64,000 bases of DNA from Arcticibacter sp. (lineage in GTDB: Bacteria; Bacteroidota; Bacteroidia; 2-12-FULL-35-15). The position numbers and the translations under genes are program-made. The notes under the pieces are model-generated. The model ran no database searches. It was given only the letters and a program-made list of their open reading frames with translations, and had not been told where the DNA came from. Location of the stretch: NCBI GenBank assembly GCA_021155045.1, contig JAJNQB010000001.1, positions 124,001-188,000 of the forward strand, given 5' to 3'. Every line of letters begins with the position of its first letter. Position 1 is the first letter of the stretch. Shown here piece after piece: positions 23,761 through 33,844 of the stretch.

Positions 23761-24963
23761 TTATATGTTGTTTAAAATATTTTTCTCTTTTAATATTTCC
23801 GTGATTTTCCAAGTAGGAATATTAAAGCTGTTCAAAATTACTCTTTTAGTTTTAAATTCATAACCATCATAAAAGGTAAAATTTAAAATGTGGTTGGCGT
23901 TTGAATCAAACTGCGAGTCTTCCTTTTCAACTTTTATAATTTGAGCATAGCTTAGTGTTGCTTTTTGAGCATACAAATCAAAAAAACCTTTCTGAAAAAA
24001 AATAGTTTTATCGTAAAATTGAATTGTAAAATAACGATTATTCATAAAAACAATCGCACCGATAGTGAGAAGCAATGCAGTGAAATTAGAGAATGTTGTA
24101 TTTTGAGGAATTAAAATAAACATAAAAAAAATATATGCTATAAAACGTATTCCAAAATTAAATAACGTGTTTCTAAGAGAAGCCTCAATTTCTAGTTTTG
24201 GCGCTTCATTATAAGTACTTGGAGGTGTAATTAACAAAAATTTATCTCTTGTACTCAGTAACGTTTGCGTTTTACTAGGTTTCTGATTTAACAAAATACA
24301 GGTTTGTTTAAAAAGCTCAGAAGATTCTTTTTCAAATTCATCGGGAGATTCAAAAAAATGTTCAGTACAAACACTTAAAAATTCATTGATATTTTCTGCG
24401 CCATATTTTCTAAAAATGCTGGGTTCCCCTCTTCTTAGTTTCCTATATTCGTGCATGGAAGTTGCAATCCATTTATTGATATATGCTTCAAAAAAATAAT
24501 CACTTCTAGCTCCTTTAAAACTATTAAATCTTAATGCGTGCATCCATTCGTGCAAGCCTAAATTATAATTGTCGTTGGTATTATCCACTCCGGTTTGAAC
24601 ATGGTTCCAACTCAGGCAGATAAATCCTCCTAAGTTAGTCTCGCCTCTGTGCCTTTTCCCAGTAACAGGAGAATCATAGATATCAGGGTAAATTAAAACG
24701 TATTCAAAATGTTCAATTAAATATTCGTCTAACCCAAATGTTATTTGAATGGCACAAGCGGAAATAATTATAACAATGTGTTGACTCAAAAATAAATTTT
24801 GGCGAGGGACAAATTTTTTCTCTTTGATAAAATGATATGTTCTATTTACAAAACGTTTTTTAAGTTCGGGACTTAATGTTTTAAAATAGGGAAAAAAATT
24901 ATCCAACTCAGCATGAATAATTTCAGGTGCGATAGCATTTTGTATGTAATTATTGAATTCCAA
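23761..24963 (-). CDS. MtfA-like zinc-dependent peptidase (M90 family) with membrane segments
   Basis: This 400-residue protein has an MtfA-type domain in residues 1-230: RFVNRTYHFIKEKKFVPR, then SPVTGKRHRGETNLGGFICL, and the HExxH motif in LGLHEWMHALRFNSF. A further Glu ligand could come from FFEAYINKW. Residues 265-310 add two hydrophobic segments, and the last 90 residues look like a PH-type beta module (YAQKATLSYAQIIKVEKEDSQ). The M90 family includes MtfA, which binds the repressor Mlc in E. coli; that role is not expected here. The fusion to a membrane/PH-like tail is a variation I would note. It sits between the heme-binding gene and ridA. Confidence 0.85.
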   Translation of the reverse strand: MEFNNYIQNAIAPEIIHAELDNFFPYFKTLSPELKKRFVNRTYHFIKEKKFVPRQNLFLSQHIVIIISACAIQITFGLDEYLIEHFEYVLIYPDIYDSPVTGKRHRGETNLGGFICLSWNHVQTGVDNTNDNYNLGLHEWMHALRFNSFKGARSDYFFEAYINKWIATSMHEYRKLRRGEPSIFRKYGAENINEFLSVCTEHFFESPDEFEKESSELFKQTCILLNQKPSKTQTLLSTRDKFLLITPPSTYNEAPKLEIEASLRNTLFNFGIRFIAYIFFMFILIPQNTTFSNFTALLLTIGAIVFMNNRYFTIQFYDKTIFFQKGFFDLYAQKATLSYAQIIKVEKEDSQFDSNANHILNFTFYDGYEFKTKRVILNSFNIPTWKITEILKEKNILNNI

Positions 24964-24969
24964 AAAAAA

Positions 24970-25431
24970 TTATTTTTTTATATCGGTACGCAATGAATTA
25001 AAAAAAGTAATTAATTTTTCTTTTTGAGCTTCTGATAGTTTGGCACTACCATGTATAAGCGTATAACTGCTCATTGGCATTTCTCCTTCTTCAACTAATT
25101 CAACCGCTTCTTCCATTTTATGATTTGCTTTTTTGGGTTTATAATTTCCCCATTCCGAAAAATTTAATTCTTCTCTCGCTTCATCAATATGATGCTTTAT
25201 CCACCACGATACAGGAGCTATATTGGTGTACCAAGGATAGGTTGATTCATTTGAATGGCAATCGTAACAGGAAGTTTTGAGAATAGTTGCTGTTTCCGTA
25301 TCAGGGTTTGTAACAATAATAAAATCTTTTGTGCTATCGGTCGTTGGATTTGTTTTATCTATGCGTACAAATTGTATTAATACTAAAATGATTAATAACA
25401 CTACTAAAATTTTTCTGATTATTTTTTTCAT
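24970..25431 (-). CDS. Heme-binding domain protein (c-type, single heme)
   Basis: This 153-residue protein has one N-terminal hydrophobic segment (residues 5-24) that may be a signal anchor. The domain that follows has a classical heme motif CYDCHSN (CxxCH) in TSCYDCHSNESTYPWYTNIA. It continues with PVSWWIKHHIDEAREELNFS and a Met-containing GEMPMSSYTLIHG. This is the pattern of the Haem_bd family of Bacteroidota and other periplasmic proteins. It should bind one covalent heme and take part in electron transfer, though its partner is unknown. It is 20 bases downstream of lptD on the same strand. Confidence 0.9.
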   Translation of the reverse strand: MKKIIRKILVVLLIILVLIQFVRIDKTNPTTDSTKDFIIVTNPDTETATILKTSCYDCHSNESTYPWYTNIAPVSWWIKHHIDEAREELNFSEWGNYKPKKANHKMEEAVELVEEGEMPMSSYTLIHGSAKLSEAQKEKLITFFNSLRTDIKK

Positions 25432-25451
25432 TGTTTTGTGAATTATCTTGT

Positions 25452-27983
25452 TTATCTATAGTCGAACCAATCTTTCCTTCGCGTTAATTTTAAGTCCCGT
25501 AGTACAGACGATTTTACGTTTATATCAATTGAAAAACTTTGTCTGAAACCAAATGGCACCCAATTAAAGTGCATTTCCCAGCAATGCAAATCTCTATATA
25601 CATTAATGGATGTTAAGGTAAATTCTTTTCTTGTAAAATCATAGCCTGAGGTAACACTTACTTTCCATTTTTTTGTTAAACTTAAATCGCCACTAAATGT
25701 TAATGATTGTGTTATTTGTTCTTTAAAAATAAAGCTTGTGCTGTTATTAATTATTTGTGTTACAATTTGTTTGTTGTATTGTATGTTGTAATATACATTC
25801 AGGTTCCAAGGAACATCAAAATCAATATATGCATTTGGATTTTTATTTATAAAATCTAACTCATCTTGTGTGGCTAAAGCACTTGATTTTGGTTTGCTTT
25901 TTTCTTTACTTCTTAAGTTGGTGCTTACCGATAAGCCGCCATTGGTTAGCCTTCCGATTCTGCCATTATTCCATTCAAATTTTTCAACTCGTTTTCCTAT
26001 TGAATCAACTTGGTAGGGGTCAAGTGTTGCAGTAGAAAAAATATCAAAGCGTTTAAACAGCTTAGTTCTTGCATTCAAATTAATAGTACTCCAATTGTAA
26101 TTTTTTGCAGCCAAATTATAACTAAATGCAACTCCCAAATTATCAAGCAAGGTAGATTTTTTGTAAACACTACCTGAATCACTTTGCTGGCGAGTTTTTG
26201 CCTCTAGTGTATTACTTAAACTAAAACCAATTACTCCTGATTGCCCTGCTGATGGTGAGCCGTAAACACCATTCTGAAAAATAGAATATTGTTGTGTTGT
26301 TCCATTGGCATCACTTTGAACTTGTTGGTAATATCCGTATTGGCTCTCAGAAAAATCAGGTCTGTAACTGGTGCTAATCGTTGGAATAGCAACATGGCGA
26401 ATTTGTTTTAACCTTCTTGTTTTAAAATAGTAATCACCATAAAGCCTGGTGGTTAAGCCTGCGGAGAAACTAAAATCATTTGCCATTTTTACTTCATTGA
26501 TAGTATCTGTAAATATTGTATTTACATTTGAATCATATCTTTTTCTGATGGTTTGAAAGTAAATGCTACTCGAAGTATTAATAGTAGGAGTGAGGGTAAA
26601 ATATTTTAAAACATTGAGCGAAGTACTTATAGGAACATTAAAACGCAGTCCATTTCGCATTTTATTAATGGATTGATTTGTAAATAAAATACTGTCATAA
26701 GTATTTATATCGTTTCTGGCATTTGCTGTGGCACTTACTCCAACTTTATCATACCATTTTGGTTTAATTCGATTCTTGTTTTTTAGTGGATATATCCTAT
26801 TCATCGTTAATGCCAATTCGGGTAAGGTGATATCCATTTTTTTTGTAATAGTATTTTGGCTGTGTCGTGCATTTGCACTAAAATTAAACGGTGTGCCAGT
26901 AAACGATTTTGAGTAAACAATATTTGATTGAAATGTATTTGACAAATAATCACCAGCAACACTACCATTGTAACGGTTATAAGAACTGCTTCCTGCATTT
27001 ACATTAGCAGAAAACCTACTGCTTGGATTTGATTTTGAATCTTGTTGATGAAACCATCTTACAAACACGTTATTTAAAATCGTTGAATTTGGCAATTCTC
27101 TGTCCCCTTCAATAATTCTCGAATAGCTGATGTTTGTGTTTCCATTGTATTTATATCTAACGCTATAATTACTGCTGGCTCTTGCTCCGTAACTTCCATT
27201 CGAATAAATATTTCCTGTTAATGCCAAATCAATTTTTTCGCTTCCGCCAAAATAAAAACCACCATCTTTTAAAAAAAATCCGAGATTATACGATTCACCA
27301 TAAGTAGGCATAATGATACCCGAAGCTCTTCCTTTTTTATTTGGAAAATAACCAAAAGGAATTGCAAGTGGAGTGGGTATGTCGGCAACATAAAGCACAG
27401 CAGGTCCTGTAATGATTTTATCGTCAGGAATAACTTTTATTTTTTTTGCTCCGATATAAAAATGAGGGTGTTCTAAATCGCAAGTAGTGTATTTTCCGTG
27501 TCCCACAAAATAAACATTAGCAGAATCTTTTTTGATATCTCTGCCATGTATGTAGCCTTCGCCTTGTTGTGTAATTACATCTTTTATTTTGCCTTTTTTT
27601 GTTTCAAAATTATATGTGATTTCTCCCGCATCGTATTTTCCATCAGCATTATCAAAAACGGGTCGTTGTTTTATATTGCCAATACTATCTTTTAAACCTG
27701 ATGCATGTACTAAATTGTTTTTAAAATCTATTTCAATATAACCAGCTTTCATGTGCATATCTTCATAAAAAACTTCGGCATTGCTATAGAGGTATGCTTT
27801 TTGATTAATAATATCAACGAGTATAGAATCCGTTGCTGTATAGTGTACTTTTTCATTTAAAAAAGAATTACCAGAAGCGGTTTTTGTAATGGTATCAGTA
27901 GTAATAATAGCAAGAGCTTTACTTTGTTCAGTTATTAACAAGTAAGCGAGGATAAAAAATATTTTAATAGTTACTGAACGCAA
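25452..27983 (-). CDS. LptD-like LPS assembly outer-membrane protein
   Basis: This 843-residue protein has a signal peptide (about 1-23). A periplasmic OstA-like jellyroll (about 45-200) shows LVDIINQKAYLYSNAEVFYE and YDAGEITYNFETKKGKIKD. A long beta-barrel follows, ending in LRDLKLTRRKDWFDYR. The tract PLAIPFGYFPNKKGRASGI is typical of Bacteroidota LptD-like proteins, where it leads into the barrel. LptD with LptE inserts lipopolysaccharide into the outer leaflet. The gene is divergent from an amidase-SPOR gene (28133), an arrangement seen repeatedly in this phylum. Length is normal for the family. The Cys pairs of E. coli LptD are not conserved. Confidence 0.88.
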   Translation of the reverse strand: MRSVTIKIFFILAYLLITEQSKALAIITTDTITKTASGNSFLNEKVHYTATDSILVDIINQKAYLYSNAEVFYEDMHMKAGYIEIDFKNNLVHASGLKDSIGNIKQRPVFDNADGKYDAGEITYNFETKKGKIKDVITQQGEGYIHGRDIKKDSANVYFVGHGKYTTCDLEHPHFYIGAKKIKVIPDDKIITGPAVLYVADIPTPLAIPFGYFPNKKGRASGIIMPTYGESYNLGFFLKDGGFYFGGSEKIDLALTGNIYSNGSYGARASSNYSVRYKYNGNTNISYSRIIEGDRELPNSTILNNVFVRWFHQQDSKSNPSSRFSANVNAGSSSYNRYNGSVAGDYLSNTFQSNIVYSKSFTGTPFNFSANARHSQNTITKKMDITLPELALTMNRIYPLKNKNRIKPKWYDKVGVSATANARNDINTYDSILFTNQSINKMRNGLRFNVPISTSLNVLKYFTLTPTINTSSSIYFQTIRKRYDSNVNTIFTDTINEVKMANDFSFSAGLTTRLYGDYYFKTRRLKQIRHVAIPTISTSYRPDFSESQYGYYQQVQSDANGTTQQYSIFQNGVYGSPSAGQSGVIGFSLSNTLEAKTRQQSDSGSVYKKSTLLDNLGVAFSYNLAAKNYNWSTINLNARTKLFKRFDIFSTATLDPYQVDSIGKRVEKFEWNNGRIGRLTNGGLSVSTNLRSKEKSKPKSSALATQDELDFINKNPNAYIDFDVPWNLNVYYNIQYNKQIVTQIINNSTSFIFKEQITQSLTFSGDLSLTKKWKVSVTSGYDFTRKEFTLTSINVYRDLHCWEMHFNWVPFGFRQSFSIDINVKSSVLRDLKLTRRKDWFDYR

Positions 27984-28132
27984 TATTTAGGGCTAATTTT
28001 GTGTTTTAATATAGATAAACATGATTAAGTAAGGTCAAAGCTAAAAAAATAACCAATTGCTTAGGGTTTACTTTTTGTAAAATACCAACAAGCAATCATT
28101 GAAAAATAAAGCTCTGAAAAAGCATCATTAAA

Positions 28133-29410
28133 ATGAAAAAATACACTTTTATATTACTTTTTTTTGTTGCCTGTTTTTTGGCGAGTTCGTTCTCTTCAAA
28201 ATTCAAGCCAATATTTGGTGTAAAAACGGTGGTAATTGATGCCGGACATGGTGGTAAAGATCCTGGTTGCCATGGCGATAAGTACAAAGAAAAAGACGTA
28301 GCACTTGCAGTAGCTCTTAAATTGGGTAAATATATAGAAGATAACATGAAAGACGTTAAGGTGGTTTACACACGTAAAACAGACGTTTTTCTTGAATTAC
28401 AACAACGAGCAGAAATAGCAAATAAAGCAAAAGCCGATTTATTTATATGTATTCATTGTAATTCGGCTTGTTACCGTGATAAAAAAGCAAAAAAAGACAT
28501 TTGTAATAATGACGCAAATGGTGCAGAAACATACGTCATGGGTATTAAAAACGAACAAGGTAAATTGGATGTTGCAAAACGAGAAAATTCTGCCATTTTA
28601 TTAGAAGATAATTATGTGCAAAAATACGATGGTTTTGACCCCAACTCTGATGAATCTTATATCATCATGAGTATGTTTACAGATACTTACGTGAATCAAA
28701 GTTTAAATTTTGCTTCAAAACTTCAAAAGCAATATAAAGGAAAAGCTGGCAGACAAGATAAAGGCGTAAAACGTGCAAGTTTATGGGTGCTTTGGCGCAC
28801 ATACATGCCAAGTGTTTTAACCGAAATTGGATTTTTAACGAATCCTGCAGAAGAACAATTTTTAGGTTCTACAAAAGGGCAAGAATATATTGCAACTGCC
28901 ATTTTTAGAGCTTTCAGAGAATATAAAGATGAAATAGAAGGTGCAATAAAAAAATATGATGATGATTTTGAAAAACAAGAATCGTATAAAATGACAAAAG
29001 AAGATTCTTTGGAAATTGAAAACAATAAAAAAAGTAAACTGCCTAAAAAAGAAGAAGAAGTGGTGGTTGATGAAAAACAAGAAGATAAGTTAGAAGAGAA
29101 ACAAGAAGAAATTGTTATAGCAAAAAAAGAGGATAAAGTAGAAAAGAAAGAAGACAAAATAATTTCAGCACCTTTGGTTTATAAAGTCCAAATAGCATCA
29201 TCGGATAAACAAATAGATTTAAAATCCGACAAATTTAAAGGGGTAGAAAATGTTGGAGAATATTCTGATAAAGGATTATATAAGTATACTGCAGGAGAAT
29301 TTACAAAACAAGATGATGCTGTTAAATTACAGCAAAAATTACGTTCTCAAGGTTATAAAGATGCATTTGTGATTGCCATGCAAGATGGTAAAAGAGTTCC
29401 ACTAAAATAA
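28133..29410 (+). CDS. N-acetylmuramoyl-L-alanine amidase (Amidase_3) with SPOR domain
   Basis: This 425-residue protein has a signal peptide (1-22). The Amidase_3 domain (about 32-255) shows zinc ligands in VVIDAGHGGKDPG, then IHCNSA, and the catalytic Glu in PSVLTEIGFLTNPAEE. An insert of about 15 residues with Cys and Lys (ACYRDKKAKKDICNNDANGA) follows the IHCNS motif. Residues 290-340 form a very charged linker rich in Lys and Glu. The C-terminal SPOR-type domain (about 345-425, PLVYKVQIASSDKQIDL) binds denuded glycan strands at division sites. The enzyme should cleave the lactyl-peptide bond in peptidoglycan during cell separation. It is divergent from the LptD-like gene. Confidence 0.93.
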   Translation: MKKYTFILLFFVACFLASSFSSKFKPIFGVKTVVIDAGHGGKDPGCHGDKYKEKDVALAVALKLGKYIEDNMKDVKVVYTRKTDVFLELQQRAEIANKAKADLFICIHCNSACYRDKKAKKDICNNDANGAETYVMGIKNEQGKLDVAKRENSAILLEDNYVQKYDGFDPNSDESYIIMSMFTDTYVNQSLNFASKLQKQYKGKAGRQDKGVKRASLWVLWRTYMPSVLTEIGFLTNPAEEQFLGSTKGQEYIATAIFRAFREYKDEIEGAIKKYDDDFEKQESYKMTKEDSLEIENNKKSKLPKKEEEVVVDEKQEDKLEEKQEEIVIAKKEDKVEKKEDKIISAPLVYKVQIASSDKQIDLKSDKFKGVENVGEYSDKGLYKYTAGEFTKQDDAVKLQQKLRSQGYKDAFVIAMQDGKRVPLK

Positions 29411-29413
29411 AGC

Positions 29414-30817
29414 TTACTTTCCTTCCAAAAGTGCGATTGCTTTTTGGGTTTCGGTATTATCAGGATTTAGGTGTAATGATTTTTTATAGTATTTAATTGC
29501 TTCTTCTTTTCTTCCCATAATTCGGCAGGTTTCTCCTAAACCGTTATAAACGCACCAAGAGTCGGGGTAATTGATTTCATTTTGTTTGAATACTTTATAC
29601 GCTTCTGCTGTTTTTTTCGATTTTAATAACTGAAAACCTATATCATTAAAATGATTGTCGGAATAAGGATAGGAGAAGGGAGTTAAACCACTAATTTCTT
29701 TTTCAACCAATTTTACTTTAGTTATAAAATAATCAAAGGGAATAGAACCATCAACCAAATCTTGTTCATACTTATAAATGCAATTTTGTAAAAATGAACA
29801 ATTGTCATTATTAGGTGAGCATTTGCATTGAGTATAAGTATTATACATTCTATCACCATCAATTAAAAAAATAGTATCAGTATGTTGCATTACCAATGCA
29901 TCAAAATTGCAAAATGCAGCTAATGTTAATTGAGAATAATTTTGTGAAGCATTTTTAAATCCACCATACGATGTCTGCCATACTTGTTGTATCAATTGAA
30001 TTCCCCCTTCAGATGGATTAATTTTTCTAATAACACCAGCAACATTTCCTGCCCCTGCATGGTAAGTATGCATCACCAAAAGACGAAACCATAAATCTGT
30101 TTCGTTGTAAGAAACATGTGCGCTATCCAACATGGCTTTTGTGTAGGGAATACAAATTCTGCTTAGCAACCTAGATGCGCCAAGTGCAGCTTTTTCTATA
30201 TCAGTACGTTCATCCACATATTTGTTTACCACCAAACCTTGTTTTATAGCAACGGATTTCATTAGTTGAAAAGGACCATTGGCACCAACACCAGATTTCA
30301 TTGTATTTTTACCGGGGCTTTCAATCAATAAAATTGCTTGTGCATACCAAGGGTCAACACCATTTTTTTGAAATACATCAATAGACTTATTGATATAAGG
30401 AATAACTTTTTTGAATTCGTAAAAATCTTTTTTTCCAACAGTTACTAAAATACTCACGCTATCTGGTATTTGATGCATTTTACGAATGCTATCTTTATAA
30501 ACAGTTTTTTGTGTATCAGAAAGTTTGTTCCAGCTTTTAATAGAGACTTTATCAACTATCTGTCTGTTGTATGGAACACTTACCAAAGCTGAATCAGGAG
30601 GAAGCAACATTATTTTTTTCCAAAACAATGCTTGTGGCAGTTTGTCCCAACCTTGATTGTACAGTATCGAGTCATTAATGAATTTGGCTTTATCAAATTC
30701 GTTATATCCTAAAACATATTTTTCTAAAATACTCACATTGCATTTGCTTTGCGCAGAGCCAATGCTTGTAAAAAGCATGAAAAAAACGATGAATGATATT
30801 TTAGATACTGTTTTCAA
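29414..30817 (-). CDS. Lytic transglycosylase (SLT-type) with C-terminal TPR repeats
   Basis: This 467-residue protein has a signal peptide (1-22, ending GSAQS). The SLT-like domain (about 155-270) shows the catalytic Glu in AQAILLIESPGKNTMKSGVG, followed by GANGPFQLMKSVAIKQG and AALGASRLLSRICIPYT. Near the C-terminus, YPDSWCVYNGLGETCRIMGR and AIKYYKKSLHLNPDNTETQ are two TPR units. The enzyme should cut the glycan strand between MurNAc and GlcNAc. It is convergent with the amidase gene, three bases between stops, so this is a small peptidoglycan-remodelling island. Function assignment is good; the role of the TPRs is inferred. Confidence 0.88.
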   Translation of the reverse strand: MKTVSKISFIVFFMLFTSIGSAQSKCNVSILEKYVLGYNEFDKAKFINDSILYNQGWDKLPQALFWKKIMLLPPDSALVSVPYNRQIVDKVSIKSWNKLSDTQKTVYKDSIRKMHQIPDSVSILVTVGKKDFYEFKKVIPYINKSIDVFQKNGVDPWYAQAILLIESPGKNTMKSGVGANGPFQLMKSVAIKQGLVVNKYVDERTDIEKAALGASRLLSRICIPYTKAMLDSAHVSYNETDLWFRLLVMHTYHAGAGNVAGVIRKINPSEGGIQLIQQVWQTSYGGFKNASQNYSQLTLAAFCNFDALVMQHTDTIFLIDGDRMYNTYTQCKCSPNNDNCSFLQNCIYKYEQDLVDGSIPFDYFITKVKLVEKEISGLTPFSYPYSDNHFNDIGFQLLKSKKTAEAYKVFKQNEINYPDSWCVYNGLGETCRIMGRKEEAIKYYKKSLHLNPDNTETQKAIALLEGK

Positions 30818-30944
30818 TGGTTTTTTGAATTTTTATAAAGGTACTGATTGCCATTTTTTATTCAGCAACAATCACACCTACTTTTCAACAATGTACTTTT
30901 AACAATTATACTTTGAAACGTAAAAAATAAATGTTTGTTGCATT

Positions 30945-32483
30945 TTACCCTGCCCAGCCTTCACGGTCGAGGCTTCGATATTGAATGGCTTCTGCTAAAT
31001 GTGTAGTTTCAATGTTTTCGCTGCTATCTAAGTCAGCGATGGTGCGGGCTACTTTTAAAATTCTGTCGTAAGCACGGGCAGATAATCCTAATTTTTCCAT
31101 TGCTGTTTTTAATAATTGATTTCCTGTTTCATCAATCTTGCAATACTCTCTTAATTGTTTTGATGTAATTTGTGCATTACAATGTACTCCTTCTTTTTCT
31201 TCGTACCTTTTTTCTTGGACAATGCGGGCTTTCAAAACACGTTCTCTTACAGAAAAACTTTTTTCGGAAGTTCTTTCAGCAGCCAATTCGTTGTAGGATA
31301 CGGGAGTAACTTCTACATGAATATCGATTCTATCCAACAAAGGACCAGAAATTTTATTCAAATATTTTTGTACAACACCAGGAGGACAAACACAATCTTT
31401 TTCGGGATGATTATAAAATCCGCATGGGCAAGGATTCATAGAAGCAACCAACATAAAACTTGCAGGATATTCCACCGAAAATTTTGCGCGTGAAATAGTT
31501 ACAATTCTATCTTCAAGCGGTTGGCGCATCACTTCTAAAACAGTTCTTTTAAATTCGGGCAATTCATCTAAAAATAAAACTCCGTTATGAGCTAATGAAA
31601 TTTCGCCTGGTTGAGGAACTCCTCCGCCACCAACAAGAGCAACATCTGAAATAGTATGGTGCGGACTGCGAAAAGGGCGAACAGAAACGAGTCCTGTGTT
31701 TTTTCCCATTTTACCAGCAACGCTATGTATTTTAGTTGTTTCTAAAGCCTCATGTAAATTCATAGGGGGCAAAACGGTGGGCAGTCGTTTTGCAAGCATT
31801 GTTTTTCCTGCTCCTGGAGGTCCAATTAATATTACATTGTGTCCGCCTGCTGCTGCAATTTCTAATGCACGTTTTATATTTTCTTGCCCTTTTACATCTG
31901 AAAAATCGTATTCTGTTTCATTCAGTTTCGAATAAAATTCATCACGTGTATTAACCGTTATTTTTTCGAGTTCAATTTTTTCATTAAAAAAATCGATTAC
32001 TTCTTTTATTGATTCTACCCCATAAACATCTAAATCACTCACAATAGCAGCTTCTTTAGCATTTTGTTTTGGTAAAATTATTCCTTTAAATTTTTCTTCA
32101 CGTGCTTTTATTGCGATAGGCAATACTCCTTTTATGGATTGCAATCCACCGTCTAAGGAGAGTTCTCCCATGATTATATAATCACTTACTTTTTCAGCTT
32201 TAATTTGTTCGGATGCTGCAAGTATTCCTACTGCAATGGTTAAATCGTAGGCAGAACCTTCTTTTCTAATATCGGCAGGAGCCATATTAATAACAATACT
32301 TTTGCCTGGAATTTTATACCCGTTATTTTTTAATGCTGCATCAATTCGTTGCTGACTTTCTTTTACCGCACTATCGGGCAAACCAACCAAGAAAAAATTT
32401 ACTCCTGCATTAATATTTGTTTCAACTGTAACAGTAGTAGCATTAATGCCATACACTGCGCTGCCATAGGTTTTTACTAACAT
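30945..32483 (-). CDS. YifB/ComM family Mg-chelatase-like AAA+ ATPase
   Basis: This 512-residue protein has an N-terminal ChlI/Lon-S5-like domain (residues 1-170) with VETNINAGVNFFLVGLPDSA. The AAA+ core has Walker A GPPGAGKTMLAKRLP near 218 and Walker B GVLFLDELPEF. The C-terminal Mg_chelatase_C region shows SARAYDRILKVARTIADL. A zinc-like CPCGFYNHPEKDCVCPPG loop is present. ComM in Vibrio and relatives is a hexameric helicase acting in branch migration during natural transformation; in many bacteria the role is not tested. All nucleotide-binding motifs look intact. Confidence 0.94.
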   Translation of the reverse strand: MLVKTYGSAVYGINATTVTVETNINAGVNFFLVGLPDSAVKESQQRIDAALKNNGYKIPGKSIVINMAPADIRKEGSAYDLTIAVGILAASEQIKAEKVSDYIIMGELSLDGGLQSIKGVLPIAIKAREEKFKGIILPKQNAKEAAIVSDLDVYGVESIKEVIDFFNEKIELEKITVNTRDEFYSKLNETEYDFSDVKGQENIKRALEIAAAGGHNVILIGPPGAGKTMLAKRLPTVLPPMNLHEALETTKIHSVAGKMGKNTGLVSVRPFRSPHHTISDVALVGGGGVPQPGEISLAHNGVLFLDELPEFKRTVLEVMRQPLEDRIVTISRAKFSVEYPASFMLVASMNPCPCGFYNHPEKDCVCPPGVVQKYLNKISGPLLDRIDIHVEVTPVSYNELAAERTSEKSFSVRERVLKARIVQEKRYEEKEGVHCNAQITSKQLREYCKIDETGNQLLKTAMEKLGLSARAYDRILKVARTIADLDSSENIETTHLAEAIQYRSLDREGWAG

Positions 32484-32536
32484 ATAAATTTTTTGAAAAT
32501 TATAATCAATTAAATTCTTTTAACTGCCCCCGTTTA

Positions 32537-33109
32537 TTATAAATTACTTTCGATACTGTGTATTAAGGAATGTATTATTTTAATATGTATTTCTTGTGCT
32601 CTATCAGCATATTTACTGTGTGGAGCACGAATTTCGATGTCGCACATTGTTGCCATTTTACCACCATCTTTACCTGTTAAACCAATAACAAACATTTTTT
32701 TTTCTTTTGCTGAAGCTATTGCATTTATTACATTTTGAGAGTTTCCACTTGTGCTAATGGCAAGTAGTACATCCCCTTTGTTTCCAATGGCTTCAATGTA
32801 TCTAGAAAAAATTTTATCGAAACCATAATCGTTACCAACGCAAGTAATATGAGAAGCATCTGAAATAGAGATTGCTGGCAAGGCTTTTCTATCCTCTCTG
32901 AATCTTCCACTTAATTCTTCTGCAAAGTGCATTGCATCGCACATAGAACCACCGTTACCACAAGAAAATATTTTATTTCCGTCATTGATTGCATTAAGCA
33001 TTGCTTGTGCCGACTGCTCAATAAGAGCAATGTTTTGTTTGTTGGAGATAAATTGCTCAAGTATTTCTTGTGCTTCTTTGAAATTTTGTTCTATTATAGT
33101 GCGACTCAT
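32537..33109 (-). CDS. gmhA: SIS-domain isomerase, GmhA-like (sedoheptulose-7-phosphate isomerase)
   Basis: This 190-residue protein contains a single SIS domain. Key parts match GmhA: KIFSCGNGGSMCDAMHFAEE, ISISDASHITCVGNDYGFDKI, LLAISTSGNSQNVINAI and the end RAQEIHIKIIHSLIHSIE, with the catalytic His and Glu of the family. GmhA converts sedoheptulose 7-phosphate to heptose 7-phosphate, the first step of ADP-heptose synthesis for LPS core. No other heptose gene is near. The family also includes DiaA, which lacks this particular His/Glu set, so GmhA is favoured. It lies 54 bases upstream of the comM-like gene on the same strand. Confidence 0.9.
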   Translation of the reverse strand: MSRTIIEQNFKEAQEILEQFISNKQNIALIEQSAQAMLNAINDGNKIFSCGNGGSMCDAMHFAEELSGRFREDRKALPAISISDASHITCVGNDYGFDKIFSRYIEAIGNKGDVLLAISTSGNSQNVINAIASAKEKKMFVIGLTGKDGGKMATMCDIEIRAPHSKYADRAQEIHIKIIHSLIHSIESNL

Positions 33110-33388
33110 TTATTTTTGATGTATAATACTGATTATGTTTTCAATATAGTCCAACCTTTACTCTCCTCGATTGTGCTATTCTTAAGCTATATCTACATTC
33201 TCATTGTAAAATTATAAAATACTTTGAACAACTTAATAATTACAATTGATACAATTGCAGAAAACGAAGATACAAATTAATAAAAACTTAAAATTAATTA
33301 TGTTTGGCATAAGGTTTGAAAAATGAAAAGTAAATTTTACATTTATCAAATATTATTTATTAATTTGCAACCTACATTTATTTTTAAT

Positions 33389-33838
33389 ATGAAAAAAACT
33401 CTTACTACAATCGTACTATTTATTGGTGTTATTCTTTTGAGCAACGCACAAAATAAAAAAAATTCAACCAATGATGGTGAAAACAACTGCTATTTAAAAT
33501 GGGCTCAAAAATTTGAGGAGCGCGGAGCTGATGACGTTACTGATGGTGTTTATACAGACGTAATTATTACTTTTAGAAATGGTAGTGATGCTCAGTGTTA
33601 CAACGGAAAGTGTGAAGTAAAGGAAGGCAAAATTATTTCGATGTTTATTAAGTTAGAAAATGGTTCTTATGAGCAAGTAAAGAAAAAATTGCGTTATGAT
33701 TTTCCAGTAACGGTAACGAATGGAATGTCAAAAACAGTTTTGACTTTAGAAGACGAACTTATAAATGTATTATTTATTAAAAAGATTAAACCTAAAAAAG
33801 CGGGTCCAGAATTAGCTCCAGACCCAGATGATAATTAG
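33389..33838 (+). CDS. Secreted hypothetical protein
   Basis: I choose the ATG at 33389 (149 residues) because MKKTLTTIVLFIGVILLSNAQ is a complete signal peptide; the frame is open further upstream from an ATG at 33323, which would add 22 residues that bury this signal. The mature protein has one small beta-rich domain, with GENNCYLKWAQKFEERGADDV, then FRNGSDAQCYNGKCEVKEGK, containing three Cys. The tail is rich in Pro, Asp and Glu. I do not recognise a family. It is convergent with pit with six bases between the genes. The 280-base stretch ahead of it (33110-33388) holds only AT-rich sequence and the divergent gmhA control region. Confidence 0.7.
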   Translation: MKKTLTTIVLFIGVILLSNAQNKKNSTNDGENNCYLKWAQKFEERGADDVTDGVYTDVIITFRNGSDAQCYNGKCEVKEGKIISMFIKLENGSYEQVKKKLRYDFPVTVTNGMSKTVLTLEDELINVLFIKKIKPKKAGPELAPDPDDN

Positions 33839-33844
33839 CGTTTT

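Noticed and set aside
28723..29157. A 144-residue minus-strand frame rich in Ser and Phe
   Set aside because: It is the antisense of the Lys/Glu-rich linker of the amidase gene.
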